A stretch of DNA of 64,000 nucleotides from Diplosphaera chodatii (Eukaryota > Chlorophyta > Trebouxiophyceae > Prasiolales > Stichococcaceae), in assembly GCA_032358165.1 (NCBI GenBank), contig JAALGY010000043.1:682001-746000 (forward strand), read 5' to 3'. Under the pieces are notes generated by a model. That model saw nothing but the letters and a program-made list of their open reading frames with translations. It did no database searches and had not been told where the DNA came from. The translations under genes were made by a program, and so were the position numbers. This document shows positions 12,136 through 22,306 of this stretch, piece after piece (the first letter of the stretch is position 1; each line of letters begins with the position of its first letter).

Positions 12136-12443
12136 GTAGTCAGGCTGTGCAGGCTGCTACTTCAGATCGCCTGACTCTTGCCTGATTGCTTTGGTCAGCA
12201 TCGAACTACATCATGCCTCACACTGTCGATCTCGAGGTGTCACGCCACGCATCATATTGAGTGCCAGCAAGCTATGCCGCCGCAGCTCCGCAATAGCAAA
12301 TACAATAGTCCTCAGAACGAAACAGGTTTATGCTGACAACGTGCTCAGCTGTGACCCTAAAAATGCGTGCATGCTGGTCTGCAAGATCTTGTCACATGCT
12401 GGTCATTGCCCATTTGCATGGCCGCATCGCGGCGTGACCAGCC
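12136..12443. promoter_or_regulatory. bidirectional promoter, SETD9-like / RAMA-CW-ARID
   Basis: 308 bp separate the two divergent start codons (12135 leftward, 12444 rightward), so both promoters and 5' UTRs must lie here or overlap. I see no obvious TATA element. The two products are both predicted chromatin factors. Confidence 0.5.
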
Positions 12444-15400
12444 ATGAAGGGAGCCGCCAACGTGACGCTGGCTCAGCTGATAGAAGCCGGCGTGATCGAG
12501 CCGGGCGAGCAGGTGCTGACCGTGACAGTGGGAGGCCCGGGAGGGACCAACACATTCAGTGCAGGTGGGCACTGTGAGTCTGCTGGCAGATGTATATCGC
12601 GCAATATAGGCACAGAACTGCTCGCATTTGACGCATCTGCTTACATCATGCTGTGGCCCCTGCATGTCAACCGGCATGCAGGGGCGCCTTGGGCAGATCA
12701 GCAACCCATTCCATTTTGGGTCTAGTTATAGCCAGCTGCGCATGTCTGAGCGGAGCATGGAGAGTGTCGTTGTGGTCGCCAACGTGCAGATCTGCTGGAA
12801 AACGGTGACATCATCTACAATGGCAAGCTGTTTAAGAGCCCGTCATCGTGGTCCTTGCATGTCAAGCGGCTGGTCAACCCGTCCCGCCTGGTGCGTTCCG
12901 TCTGATTCTGTAGGTCGATTTGATGCTACCAGTAGGTCTCGTCCATTGCTAGCGTGCAGGGCTGCCGCAGCCAGCGCACCAATGGCATAACGATGTAATA
13001 CTACCGCACATATCTCAGTGAATGAAATCCCAGGCACATCAAGGGAGCCGTCTGCATACCCTGATGCAGCCACGGCGCATGCATGCTGCAGGCTGATGAC
13101 GGCTGGACCAGCGTCAAGTATCGCGGTGAGCTGCTGAAGACTTACCGACCAAAGCGTCCGCTGGATGGCAGCGATGCCGAGGCTGATGGGCTCACGGGCG
13201 ATGATGCGGGGCCTAAGCGTAAGAGGCCTCGCCGGTCGGCACCACGTCACCAGGCCCTCAGCAGTGCAGCTGCGGATGAGGAGGTGCGGAAACTGGTTGC
13301 GGTCATATGAGGTTTTGGTACCACCTGCTGCATTTGTTGCTCACACATCTGGTCATGCACATGCTGCATCCCTTGGTGCCTGCTGGTGATGAGATGTGTG
13401 CAAATGTTTGTTCACGCCGCCCTGTTGCATGCTGGAACAAGGGCAAAGTGTGTTTTGGTACACATCCGTCTCACCTGTGCAGGAGGAGCAGTTTGACGGT
13501 TTTGAGGAGGATCCCCTGCCCAGTGAGGGCGAGCCTGACTTCGACTCCGAACTTGAGGCAGACGAGCCGCATGCACCAGACTTGTCAGCAGAAGATTTCG
13601 GCGACGAGCCCATCTCAGAGGCTGATGAGCCAGCAAGTGCAGCAGGTGCTGCTGCTGACGATGGTTTTGGGCAGCATGAAGATGCAACGGAAGATGAGGC
13701 GCTGAGGCGGCAGCAGGGCCATGCGCAAACTGCCTCACCCGAGCCGCAGGTCGGCTGCATGCTGGACCTGCTCAAGAGAGTCTGTCAGGCTTCGTTCACA
13801 CTCTGCGTGCTCGTGCACCATGTCTTCTCTGTCCGCTCACGAATCCTGTCGTGCACCATGCAGGCGCCGCCACAGGAGACATTTTCAGAGGACCCTGCAG
13901 CAGATCCTGGGAACAGCGTGCCAGCAGAGCAGGATGCTCCCCCAGCTGAGGCTGCACACGGTTCACCTGCTGAAGCAGCGCATCATGGGGCTGCAGATGC
14001 TGATATGCAGACAACAGAACCACGTGTGGAGGAGCAGCCCACAGCTTCGCCGTCTGCAGCAGCAGATCACCAGGCAGCAGAGCAGCCTGAGGGTCCACCA
14101 GCGCTGCACCGCGGCGGCATGGGTGGCACCGGCAGCGAGTGGATTGCGTGTGACGAGTGCGGCAAGTGGCGGCAAGCGGCTGTGGGCGATGTTGCACGCG
14201 GCCCTTGGACCTGCTCCATGAATGTGGACCCCAGGTGCCAGCCCTCGCGCTTCCCCAGAAGCAGCACACTCTTCTTTTTGCCGAGATGAGGATATGACAG
14301 TCACGCGTTGCCTACACACGTGAGCACTGCAAAATTGACCATGGGACGATTTGGTCTGCTTTGCAGGTTCAACTCGTGCGAAGCGCCGCAGGAAATGACG
14401 GATGAGGAGATTGACGCCAAGCTGGATGCAGAGAGTCTTGCAGCGCAGACTTTGACCACGCCACGCTCAGCAGGAGGGCGCCTCTTGATCAGGTGCACAT
14501 CCTGAGGCCCCCCAGACGGCGTCGTTTCTTGTGATCGCTGGCATCACATATCCTATACCACCCCTCTCTTGCAATCTACACGATGGACTGTATGGTCGTT
14601 GGGAGGTTGATTTCAACAAATTCACACAGATCCAATAAAGCTCGTGCGGTCCTCATCACAGAGTGTGGTTGGTCAAGGCCGATGTGTCGCATCCTGCATC
14701 ATGGCAGGTGAACGCCAAGGACTTTGAGGCGGACCTGGTCCAGTTTCTGGAGGGCATTGGCGAGGACCGCCTCGCGAAGAACGTACGCGGGAAGCATGTT
14801 GGCTGGTGAGTTGCCTGCATGTCTTGGCTGAGATTGATGTTTCTTCCATGTGCGCTCCAAGGCAGTGCTCTCAGCCTGAAACGAGGTGATCAACGCTGGT
14901 GGTCGTGTCTCTCACCTCTATCCGGTGGATACTGTAAAGTGACCTGTTGCCTTGCAGTAATAATACGCCAATCGACATGCTCGGGCTGTACAAGTCGGTG
15001 GTAGCACATGGCGGCCTGGCTGCCAATGAGGCCTACGACCCTGCTGGCCGATACGCAGGCACCATCAATTGGGTGCGCACAATCACGAAGCACTGTCCCC
15101 CAATGTCATGACAGGCAACCTGCGCAGCCTGACAGCAATGCGCTTGGCATACGACCGGACTTGTCGTATGCAAGCTCTTCATCACAAGCATGCCGATGCG
15201 CAGGCTGGTGACATTTTCCCCTCAATGTCCAACTACAAGCGCGGCCATCGTGCAACGTCCATTGGCACACAGCTGCTCAGCAACTATCGCAAGTACCTTG
15301 CTGCTTATGAGCGTGCGTGGGCGGCTGTGGACCTGCCTGAGCACCCGCTGCAGCCTGTAAGCTTTTGAACCTGCTGCCAACAGCAGATGCTTGCTTGTGC

Positions 15401-18400
15401 ATCTCCATCTCAAGCAGCGTGCAAGCAGGGTGGCGGTACATGGTTGCAGAGCCTGAAGCAGCACTCGAGGTGCATTTCAGGCGGAAACCATGAGTCAGGA
15501 CATGCATCTGGCTCTGCCTGCAGGGCAGCGGGGGCCTGGCAGCGCTGGCAGCGCAGGACGAGGACGGCGATGGTGACGCGCTTGCAGAGGCAGGTGCAGA
15601 TGCAGCCGATGCAGACAACGGCCCCGAGGCAGCGCTGCGTGCCGGCAGCCGGCAGGCCCGCAAGGCGCGCTCGCGCTACAGAAGCACCGGCGACGCCGGT
15701 GTTGACGGCCCGCCCGATGCCCCTGATGAGGTAGATGTAAGTTGCACATGTTTGCCTTTGTCCTCTCTGGCTGCCTGTTGTTGTTGCCCTGAGTCCCGCA
15801 GCCCGCAGTCAGCTTCAGCGGTGGTCTGTGAGCACACACTACTATGATGTGCCGAAAAGCTGTCAGGCTGCATCATTGTCCCAGCAGACCACACGGATGT
15901 TCCGCAGGAGTGGCAGCCTGCAGCGACATCACGCCCAAAGCGCCAGCGCAAGCGGCGCGGCAGCCCGTGGGACGACAACCACGACGGCTCCGCGGAGCCA
16001 GAGGCCCAGGACGGGTCCAGGTCACCAGCCGCTGAGGACGCATCGCCGGAGGCGGACGCCACGCCGCCGCCTGCGCCCACCCCCAGGCCGAAGCGGGCTG
16101 CACGGGCGAGGCGCAAGGCGGACAACAAGGGGCGGCAGGCGTCAGAGCCCCGGGAGGCTCCCGCGGCAGTGGCGCCGCCGCTGACTGAGCAGCAGATGGA
16201 GGCGACGGCCGCGGAGCTGGCCGCCTGCCAGGGCAACCCCGCCCGACCGCAGCCCGGCTCGCTGCTGCTGGCGCATGAGCCCAGCGACCCTGCCAAGTGA
16301 GCTTCGCGCTTCGCTAGTTTTGAGGTTGTGCTCTGCTGCAAGCGCCGTGTTCACATTTTGCTGACTGCGCAGCCAGGATCGGGATGGCAGCTCCGTGCCA
16401 CCTGCGTCTGCAGCGTGACAGCGTGCGCACTGCACACACTGGTGGTCGCGACAGTGAGCACGCCGAGTCGTGCGCCGCAGGCTGTGGCCCGTGGTCGTGG
16501 CTGCGGGGCTGCACCTCCCCGTGCGGGTGGCGGGCGGCGGGGCGCAGGGCTGCGGCGACGCTCCGGCGCTCGCATCCCTGGCGCGGGCAGCCGGCAGCGG
16601 GCGGGTGACAGACGCGCTGCCAGCCGTTGCGCTGGGGAGCTGCGCTATTGGGTGCGACCCACAATGCCACTGATAGGCAGCGGCTTCCAAGCAACTGCAA
16701 CATGCACTGGTCGTGTGCTCGCAGCCAGTATAGTTGCCTTCTCTGGTCGGGCACAAGAGCACAATGAGCCGTTGAGGCGTGTATAGCTCCTGGAAACGTC
16801 GAATCGCCACTGTCTGAGCTGCGACACACCTCGTCCAACGTCAGGTGGGTGGCAACCGACTGCTGCCGCCCCTTCGACGAGGCGCTGGCGCAGCCGGCGG
16901 TCGAGGCCGTTGCCGGCCCGGAGGGGGGTGCGGCGGCGGACGGCGGCCGCCACTCCCAGGCGCTCAAGCTGGCAGTGCAGCTGCACCACTGTGGCGATGA
17001 GGTGCGAGGCTGCAGGATGTGACGTACATTGCCATGCCCGACATGCCTGACAAGCCTATGTATTGTGCACCGTACGCACATGCACCCCACTGCAGTTTGT
17101 GGTATCTTGTGATGCCGCGCAGTGTGTGAGCATCTTGTAGGGCTGCACATGTTCTCCAGCCGTGTGGCGTGAAAATGCAACGTGTTCGAGTGTCCTGCAG
17201 GCTGCGGTGGCAGCCACCGTCGAGGCGGCGGGCGCACGGCAGGTGGCGGCGCGGCTCGCGGCCCTCGAGGCAGCGCTCCCGCTGGCGGCGCTGAAGACGG
17301 GCGAGTGGGCGCCGTGGGCCGCCTGGCGCCACAGCCTGAGCCACGCAGACTCCGCCGCGGGCCTCGCCCCGCTGGTGAGGTTGCTGTCGCCTTCAGCTAA
17401 TCGCTTGGCAACCTCCCAGGGTTTGTGGCCAATGCTGAGCGGGTGGTGTATGCCGTTTGTGCATGTTGCTGTCCTGGCCATCACCTGTGCAGCTGAGTGT
17501 GTGCATGTGTGTGCCTGTTCTGACACTGTGTACCGCTCCAACAGGTGATTGATCTGACGATGGCGCTGCGCTCTGAGGCGCTCCTGCCGGGCATCGTTGA
17601 TCTGGAGCAGCAGCTGCGCCACCGTCTGCAGGCTGATGGGTGCGTGCAGTTTGGGCACAGTGGGATACTCCCGCATTTCACGGGGCTCCTCATGATGTTG
17701 GTGTCAAGGGGCAAGCCGCCCACCTGCGACAGTTGTTGACTGATGTCTTGCAGGCCGCCCACGGTGTTTGGGATGGACCAGGCAGTGCGTGGCATCTGGC
17801 ATGCCATCAACTGGCGGCTTGTGCACGGCGTGGCTGTCAGCCAGCCGAGCGCGGATCCTGCCACCACCATGACACCCGCTAATGCCGTCGCAGCAGCCGC
17901 CAGCACAGCTGCGCAGGCCCCGCAGACGGCGGCCATGTCGCCTGAGGCACCAGCAGCAGCGCCACTGGACGTGCAGGCAGTCGCTGCTGCGAGCTCTCCT
18001 CTTCATCTAGTAGCGGAGCCACAGGCAGCAGAGCTGCCTGCAGTGCCAGCGACGCTGCTGCAGCCACCTCTGGCGACAGAGGCTCAGCAGCTCCCGGGTC
18101 TGCAATGGGCCAATCAGGAGGTCCTGTTCGCTCAGCTTGCGCACGCACAGCAGCAGCAGCAGCAGCAGCTGCTGCTTTATCACCATCAGCAACAACAGCA
18201 GCACCAGCACCAGCAGCAGCAACAGCAGCAGCAACAGCAGCAGCATGCAGTGACCCAGGCATATCAGCAACATGCATACCAGCAGCAGGCCTACATGCAG
18301 CCGCCACACCTGCTGGCCGAAGCCGAGCCACTGCACGACGACCATGACCCACGGCAAACTGATGCGCCGCTGGGCAGGGGCCACCGGAAGAAGGCACCCT

Positions 18401-18568
18401 CATCACGCATCAATCTGGCGGTGCAGGGGGAGCAGGTGCCAAACCCTGACTGCAAAATAACTGCTTTCCTCACTCTTCCCAAGCATGCAGGATTTGGTCA
18501 GCCCCCTTGCCACGATCAGCACTCCCTCGGACAGGGGTGGAGCACCATCTGATGGATTTGTGCGGTGA
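12444..18568 (+). CDS. RAMA - CW zinc finger - ARID chromatin protein with C-terminal poly-Q
   Basis: Exons: 12444-12564, 12790-12890, 13092-13283, 13483-13749, 13864-14234, 14367-14492, 14662-14805, 14958-15072, 15204-15356, 15524-15736, 15802-15820, 15885-16296, 16373-16414, 16481-16604, 16844-17001, 17201-17374, 17545-17639, 17754-18435, 18491-18568 (TGA). Phases close everywhere except 16604/16844, where an exon is probably missed. Residues about 1-95 are a RAMA domain (LAQLIEAGVIEPGEQVL, FKSPSSWSLHVKRLVNPSR, DDGWTSVKYRGELLKTY). Acidic linkers follow. The CW finger is WIACDECGKWRQ...WTCSMNVDPRFNSCE, and an ARID domain spans about 14700-15356 (PIDMLGLYKSVVAHGGLAAN, then SIGTQLLSNYRKYLAAYERA). 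Basic NLS-like runs come next (SRPKRQRKRRG, RPKRAARARRK), then an Ala-rich helical region and poly-Q. Predicted nuclear reader protein; target unknown. Confidence 0.88.
18150..18300 (+). repeat. CAG-rich poly-glutamine tract inside the RAMA-CW-ARID gene
   Basis: Coding CAG/CAA repeats give runs of Gln interrupted by His and Leu, followed by QAYQQHAYQQQAYMQPP. Mixed CAG/CAA use argues for selection at protein level. Length is likely polymorphic between strains. Confidence 0.85.
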
Positions 18569-19685
18569 TGTGATGATGGTGCTGCCCAGCAGGTGCTGAT
18601 ACAGTTGCGAGAGCAGCCGAAGCTTGTAGCATGATGGCAGCAGCACGGCTGCTAAGATGAGGGGCTGAGGTATCCAGGAGGCTGCCAGACTGCTCCTCTA
18701 TCACGGATGGCATATACCGTGCATGCGATCGGCTAGCAGGGCAGCAACAGCTGGCATTCGCATGCTGCGCCGCCTGAAGCTACACAGACGCTGTCTTCCG
18801 AACGATGTTTTGTGGTTTGTGACACCCACCAAACGCCAGGTGGGCATGTGATTGACTTGGAAAACATCCGGCACAAATGGACTGCCTTGTTGCCATTGCT
18901 ATAAGGTGTGCTGGAGGTGAACAACAGGGATGGAAAGTGCGCAACAGTAGTGATGGATTGCGCTGGTTTCCTACAGCAGTGTGTGAGCTGCATTTACACT
19001 TGGGTGCCGCCAGAGAGACAACGATGTTGAGACATGCACACCGCTGCCCACTTTATCCTGCATCCAGCATGTCTCCACACTTCAGATGCATATGTGGTGC
19101 ATACGTATGGTCCCACCTTTGAAGGGCTCGTCAGCCATCTGCCGATCGACAGCCCTCCGATCAGCGACATTGCACATGTTCCTTGCCCGTGCACCTGTGA
19201 TGACAACGTGTTTGCATACATTTGATACAGTTCAACAAACTGTTGGCCTTCCTTGGATCATCTGAGTGCGAAATAGCCAGGCGCTTGACAACATTTGCCA
19301 GGATCTCTTGAGGATCTGCTCATGCTCTATTTGGGGCACTGACTGGGCAGTGGACAGCACTGGTGGTTGACATCACTGCTGCACTGTTGATAGCTGGTGT
19401 GTCAGCATCCTGGCAAACATAGACAGCCTCAGCAGGAGGCCAATGCCTACGAATGCTCGGTGGGTCGGCAGGTCCCGCGAGACTGCAAGATGCCAATGCC
19501 GATGCGCAAGATGATGGTCATTGTCCGTGCAGCAACATCGTGTTGTGGTGCTTGCAGAGGCAGAGCGTTTGGCGCACCGGCTGCGGTACGCCAATATGGC
19601 ATGTGACCGTCAGATTTCGGATGATTGCTGCCCAACAGAGACAGGCGCACGTGACCACCTGCACTACATCGTGCTTGGCCTACAG
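18569..19685. other. 1.1 kb without recognised coding exon
   Basis: Lies between the stop of the RAMA gene and the first recognised exon of the SNARE gene. It should contain the 3' UTR, the SNARE promoter and its initiator exon(s). One phase-compatible but unconvincing initiator is ATG 19489 (MPMPMRKMM with a GTCATT donor). Nothing else stands out. Confidence 0.4.
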
Positions 19686-20359
19686 GCGCCTCGGATCGAC
19701 CCCGAGTCGCTGGAGCAGGAGAATGACCGCAGCATCGAAGCGCTTGGCGAGCGAACTAACCTCCTGCGGCAGGTCAGCTGTCGGTGAAGCACACTAACCA
19801 GATGCGTCGCCTGCAGTCATATGTTTTGCCATGCCGCAGTGCTGATGACACTCGGCCGGCATGCACATGCACCCGATTTGGTCCCCCTTTTTCTACAGAT
19901 CACCCATGGCATCAAGTCCGAGGTCGACAGCCAGCACAGCATGCTCGACGGCATGGTGCGCTGTGACCATGCAGCTCAGCGATCGCTGATGACGTGCTCT
20001 GTTCAAAGCACTGTAGCACGTACCAGAAGCAGTGTGCCTGATCAGTCTGGTGACTTGCTACATCACCCAAACTTTGAGCATCATGCGCTATGCAGGCAGA
20101 CAGCATGGGCAGCGTGCGGATGGGCCTCGGCGGCGCAGTGGACCGCTTCAAGAAGGTGCTCTGTAGTGCTCAACACGATCAACTTGTGCCAGCAGCAAGC
20201 GCTGGCCGCTGTACGCCATTGTTGTTCACGCTGTCGTTGACAAGCCCTGTCGCTGGCGTGCAGGTGATGGAGGAACCACAGCGACGAAAGGTGTTCTACA
20301 TGACCATGGGTGTGGTCGCCGTCATTTTCGTGCTGTACCTGGTGCTCAAGCGGAGATGA
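19686..20359 (+). CDS. BET1: Bet1-type Qc-SNARE (5' exon not identified)
   Basis: ER-Golgi vesicle fusion SNARE. Exons 19686-19772, 19899-19955, 20096-20155, 20264-20359 (TGA) are all phase 0. The SNARE heptad region runs from QENDRSIEALGERTNLLRQ through THGIKSEVDSQHSMLDGM to GGAVDRFKKV. After a short basic linker (EEPQRRK) comes one C-terminal membrane anchor (VFYMTMGVVAVIFVLYLVL) with a KRR end, as in tail-anchored SNAREs. The about 10-30 residues before APRIDPESLEQ are in an upstream exon that I could not fix. Bet1 versus Sft1/Bet11 assignment rests on general likeness only. Confidence 0.85.
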
Positions 20360-20560
20360 TGCCCTCCGCTGCCCGCCAACTTTTCAGCACGCTTTGCTTG
20401 CAGAACTCCTGCTACAGTGTCAGGCGTATTCGAAGACTGTAGCAGAATGCAACCCACTTGTCTCTTCTTCCTTGCAGTTCGTGCTTTCCAACACTTTGCC
20501 ATCAATGACTGACTGTACACAAGATAATGCACTAGATCTTGTCACAGTTCCACAACGGAT
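20360..20560. other. convergent 3' ends of SNARE and HYLS1-like genes
   Basis: 201 bp between the two stop codons, so 3' UTRs are short or overlapping. Confidence 0.4.
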
Positions 20561-21910
20561 CTACAGCCCTGCCCCCTCTTCGGTGAGATCATCGTCGACA
20601 TACACGGTGCCTCGCCCCTTGATGTACGCCTCGCGCTCCATAGCCAGCAGCATGTGCTCCTGTGCGAAGAACTCCCCAAAGTTCTCCCGCGGCCGCCTTG
20701 ACACCTTGCAGTCGCCGCCGGCCGTCAGGAAAGGGTCTCGCTCCCATGCCTCCTGGTACTGCCTGTGCATGGGGTGGTCGGTGCAACCTTGAGCAGCTGC
20801 ATCTGCACGTGAACACAACATTTCCGCATGCAGATGATTGTCCAGAAAAATCATTGCACAACAGCATGTGACCAGGCTCATACCTCCACTTGGCAAGGCG
20901 GTCCGTCTGCGGCATTCTGCAGGGCAGCGCCTGGTATATGAACGCAGGCAGCGGCTGTGGTCCTTCATAGGTGGCCGTGTAGGTGCTCCTTGCACTGTTT
21001 GCAGCTGACATGTCCGAGATGCCATCGCCGCTGCCGCGGCTGCTGCGCTTGGTGCGACCCGCCGCCCTCCGAGCCCGCCTGCTGGCCAGGCTGCTGATGC
21101 TGTACGCCGCGTCAGAGTACCATGACGAAGATGAGCGGCTGTCTTCGTCCTCTTGCACGTCAGACAGCATGGCGGGTGTCCTGCTGCTGGATACTGTTGA
21201 CCGCCTACATGCACACATGCATGTACCATGACGGTTGGCGTGTGCCGGCGGCCGTCAGCGGAAGGATCGTACGTGAAGTTCGTGCAGATTTGTAGAGCAA
21301 CAAGTATGATGGGTTGTCAGGCGTTAGAGCACCTGGACGTCGAGAGCGAGGAGGGCCCTCTGCTGTTGCCTATTGTCGCTGCTTGGTCCTGAGGCGCAGG
21401 AAGGTATGTTTGGTAAAGCCTCTCGTCTCTGCAAAAGCTGAAACAACACAGCTTCATCAGCAGTCATCGCACCTGGAGTCTGGGCTCGCTGAGGCTGCAT
21501 GCACTCACATCCGACAAGTAGCTACTGGTGCGGCTGTGGCTGTGCTGATGAGGCGTGCCCGTTGTCGATGCCGCAGCACTGCTTTTACCAATAGGACCGT
21601 TAGTGCCGGCGTCTGTCGTGACATGAGAGCCACCTGGGCTGCTGTTCTGTCGTTGCAGTTCACCATTCGTATCTACAGTCGATAAACATGCTGTGCCTGC
21701 TGCCCGGGGGTCCGCCTGATCAGGAGCTGAGGAGCTGTAGGTACCGCGCGCGCTGCGTCCGAGTACCTCACTGATGTCTATGTTTTGCAGCATCAGTACG
21801 AGCTGCTCCTCGTCAACCTCATGCCCCAAGGCACGCAGGTTCGCTTGAACTGCTGCAAGATCCACTCCTTGCAGGCTTGCCGACGACGCGCGAGACGCTG
21901 GCTGCGACAT
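20561..21910 (-). CDS. HYLS1: HYLS1-like centriole/basal-body protein
   Basis: HYLS1 is a core centriolar protein needed for ciliogenesis. Exons: 21910-21509 (ATG at 21910), about 21210-20884, and 20762-20561 (TAG). The N-terminal HYLS-box-like helix reads DLAAVQANLRALGHEVDEEQ followed by LVLMLQNIDIS. A Ser/Thr/His-rich linker follows. The conserved C-terminal HYLS1 motif is MPQTDRLAKWRQYQEAWERD with PFL, split by the 20884/20762 intron and in frame across it. The end is ENFGEFFAQEH and an acidic tail. The junction between the first exon (phase 0) and the second (needs two carried bases) does not close, so a small exon in 21211-21508 is likely (candidate after the TTTTGCAG near 21432). It shares a 396-bp divergent promoter with the SMC gene. 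Confidence 0.72.
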
Positions 21911-22306
21911 CCCTCAAGGGATGCAACAGCTACATTCTCGAATGAAATGCACGGTCTGCGGCTGCTGCGCCGCCCGATGCGCTGCGCGCCTTTCTCTGTC
22001 GGAGATCGGTCGCGCCATTCGGCTGCTTCCGGCTGCATGCTGATGCTTCCACTATAAACTGGCGGTCTGCTTGATAATTGGCTGCCAACGTTGAAAACTA
22101 TTCCGCTGACTGCCTGCTCAATTGATGTCTGATTTGCATATGCAACTGCACTAGGTATTGTACACAGCCACATGCATGCGTGACACGATGTGGCAGATGC
22201 AAGCAAGTCTTGCGCATGCCCTGTACTTGCCAAGCACAAAGTTCGGCAAAGCCAGCCCTTGGTCGTCTGTTTACAGTCCTTAACGCCTCAGGCACTAGTC
22301 TGCGAC
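21911..22306. promoter_or_regulatory. bidirectional promoter, HYLS1-like / SMC
   Basis: 396 bp between divergent ATGs. A centriole gene and a chromosome-structure gene share it, which would suit cell-cycle co-expression. Leftward ORFs here are not supported as exons. Confidence 0.45.

Noticed and set aside
16314..17237. 307-codon minus-strand ORF
   Set aside because: Antisense to RAMA-CW-ARID exons; Arg/Ala/Pro/His-rich composition is typical of GC-rich shadow frames.
21793..22239. Minus-strand ORF upstream of the HYLS1-like start
   Set aside because: Overlaps the N-terminal HYLS1 exon in another frame and fills the divergent promoter; no homology.
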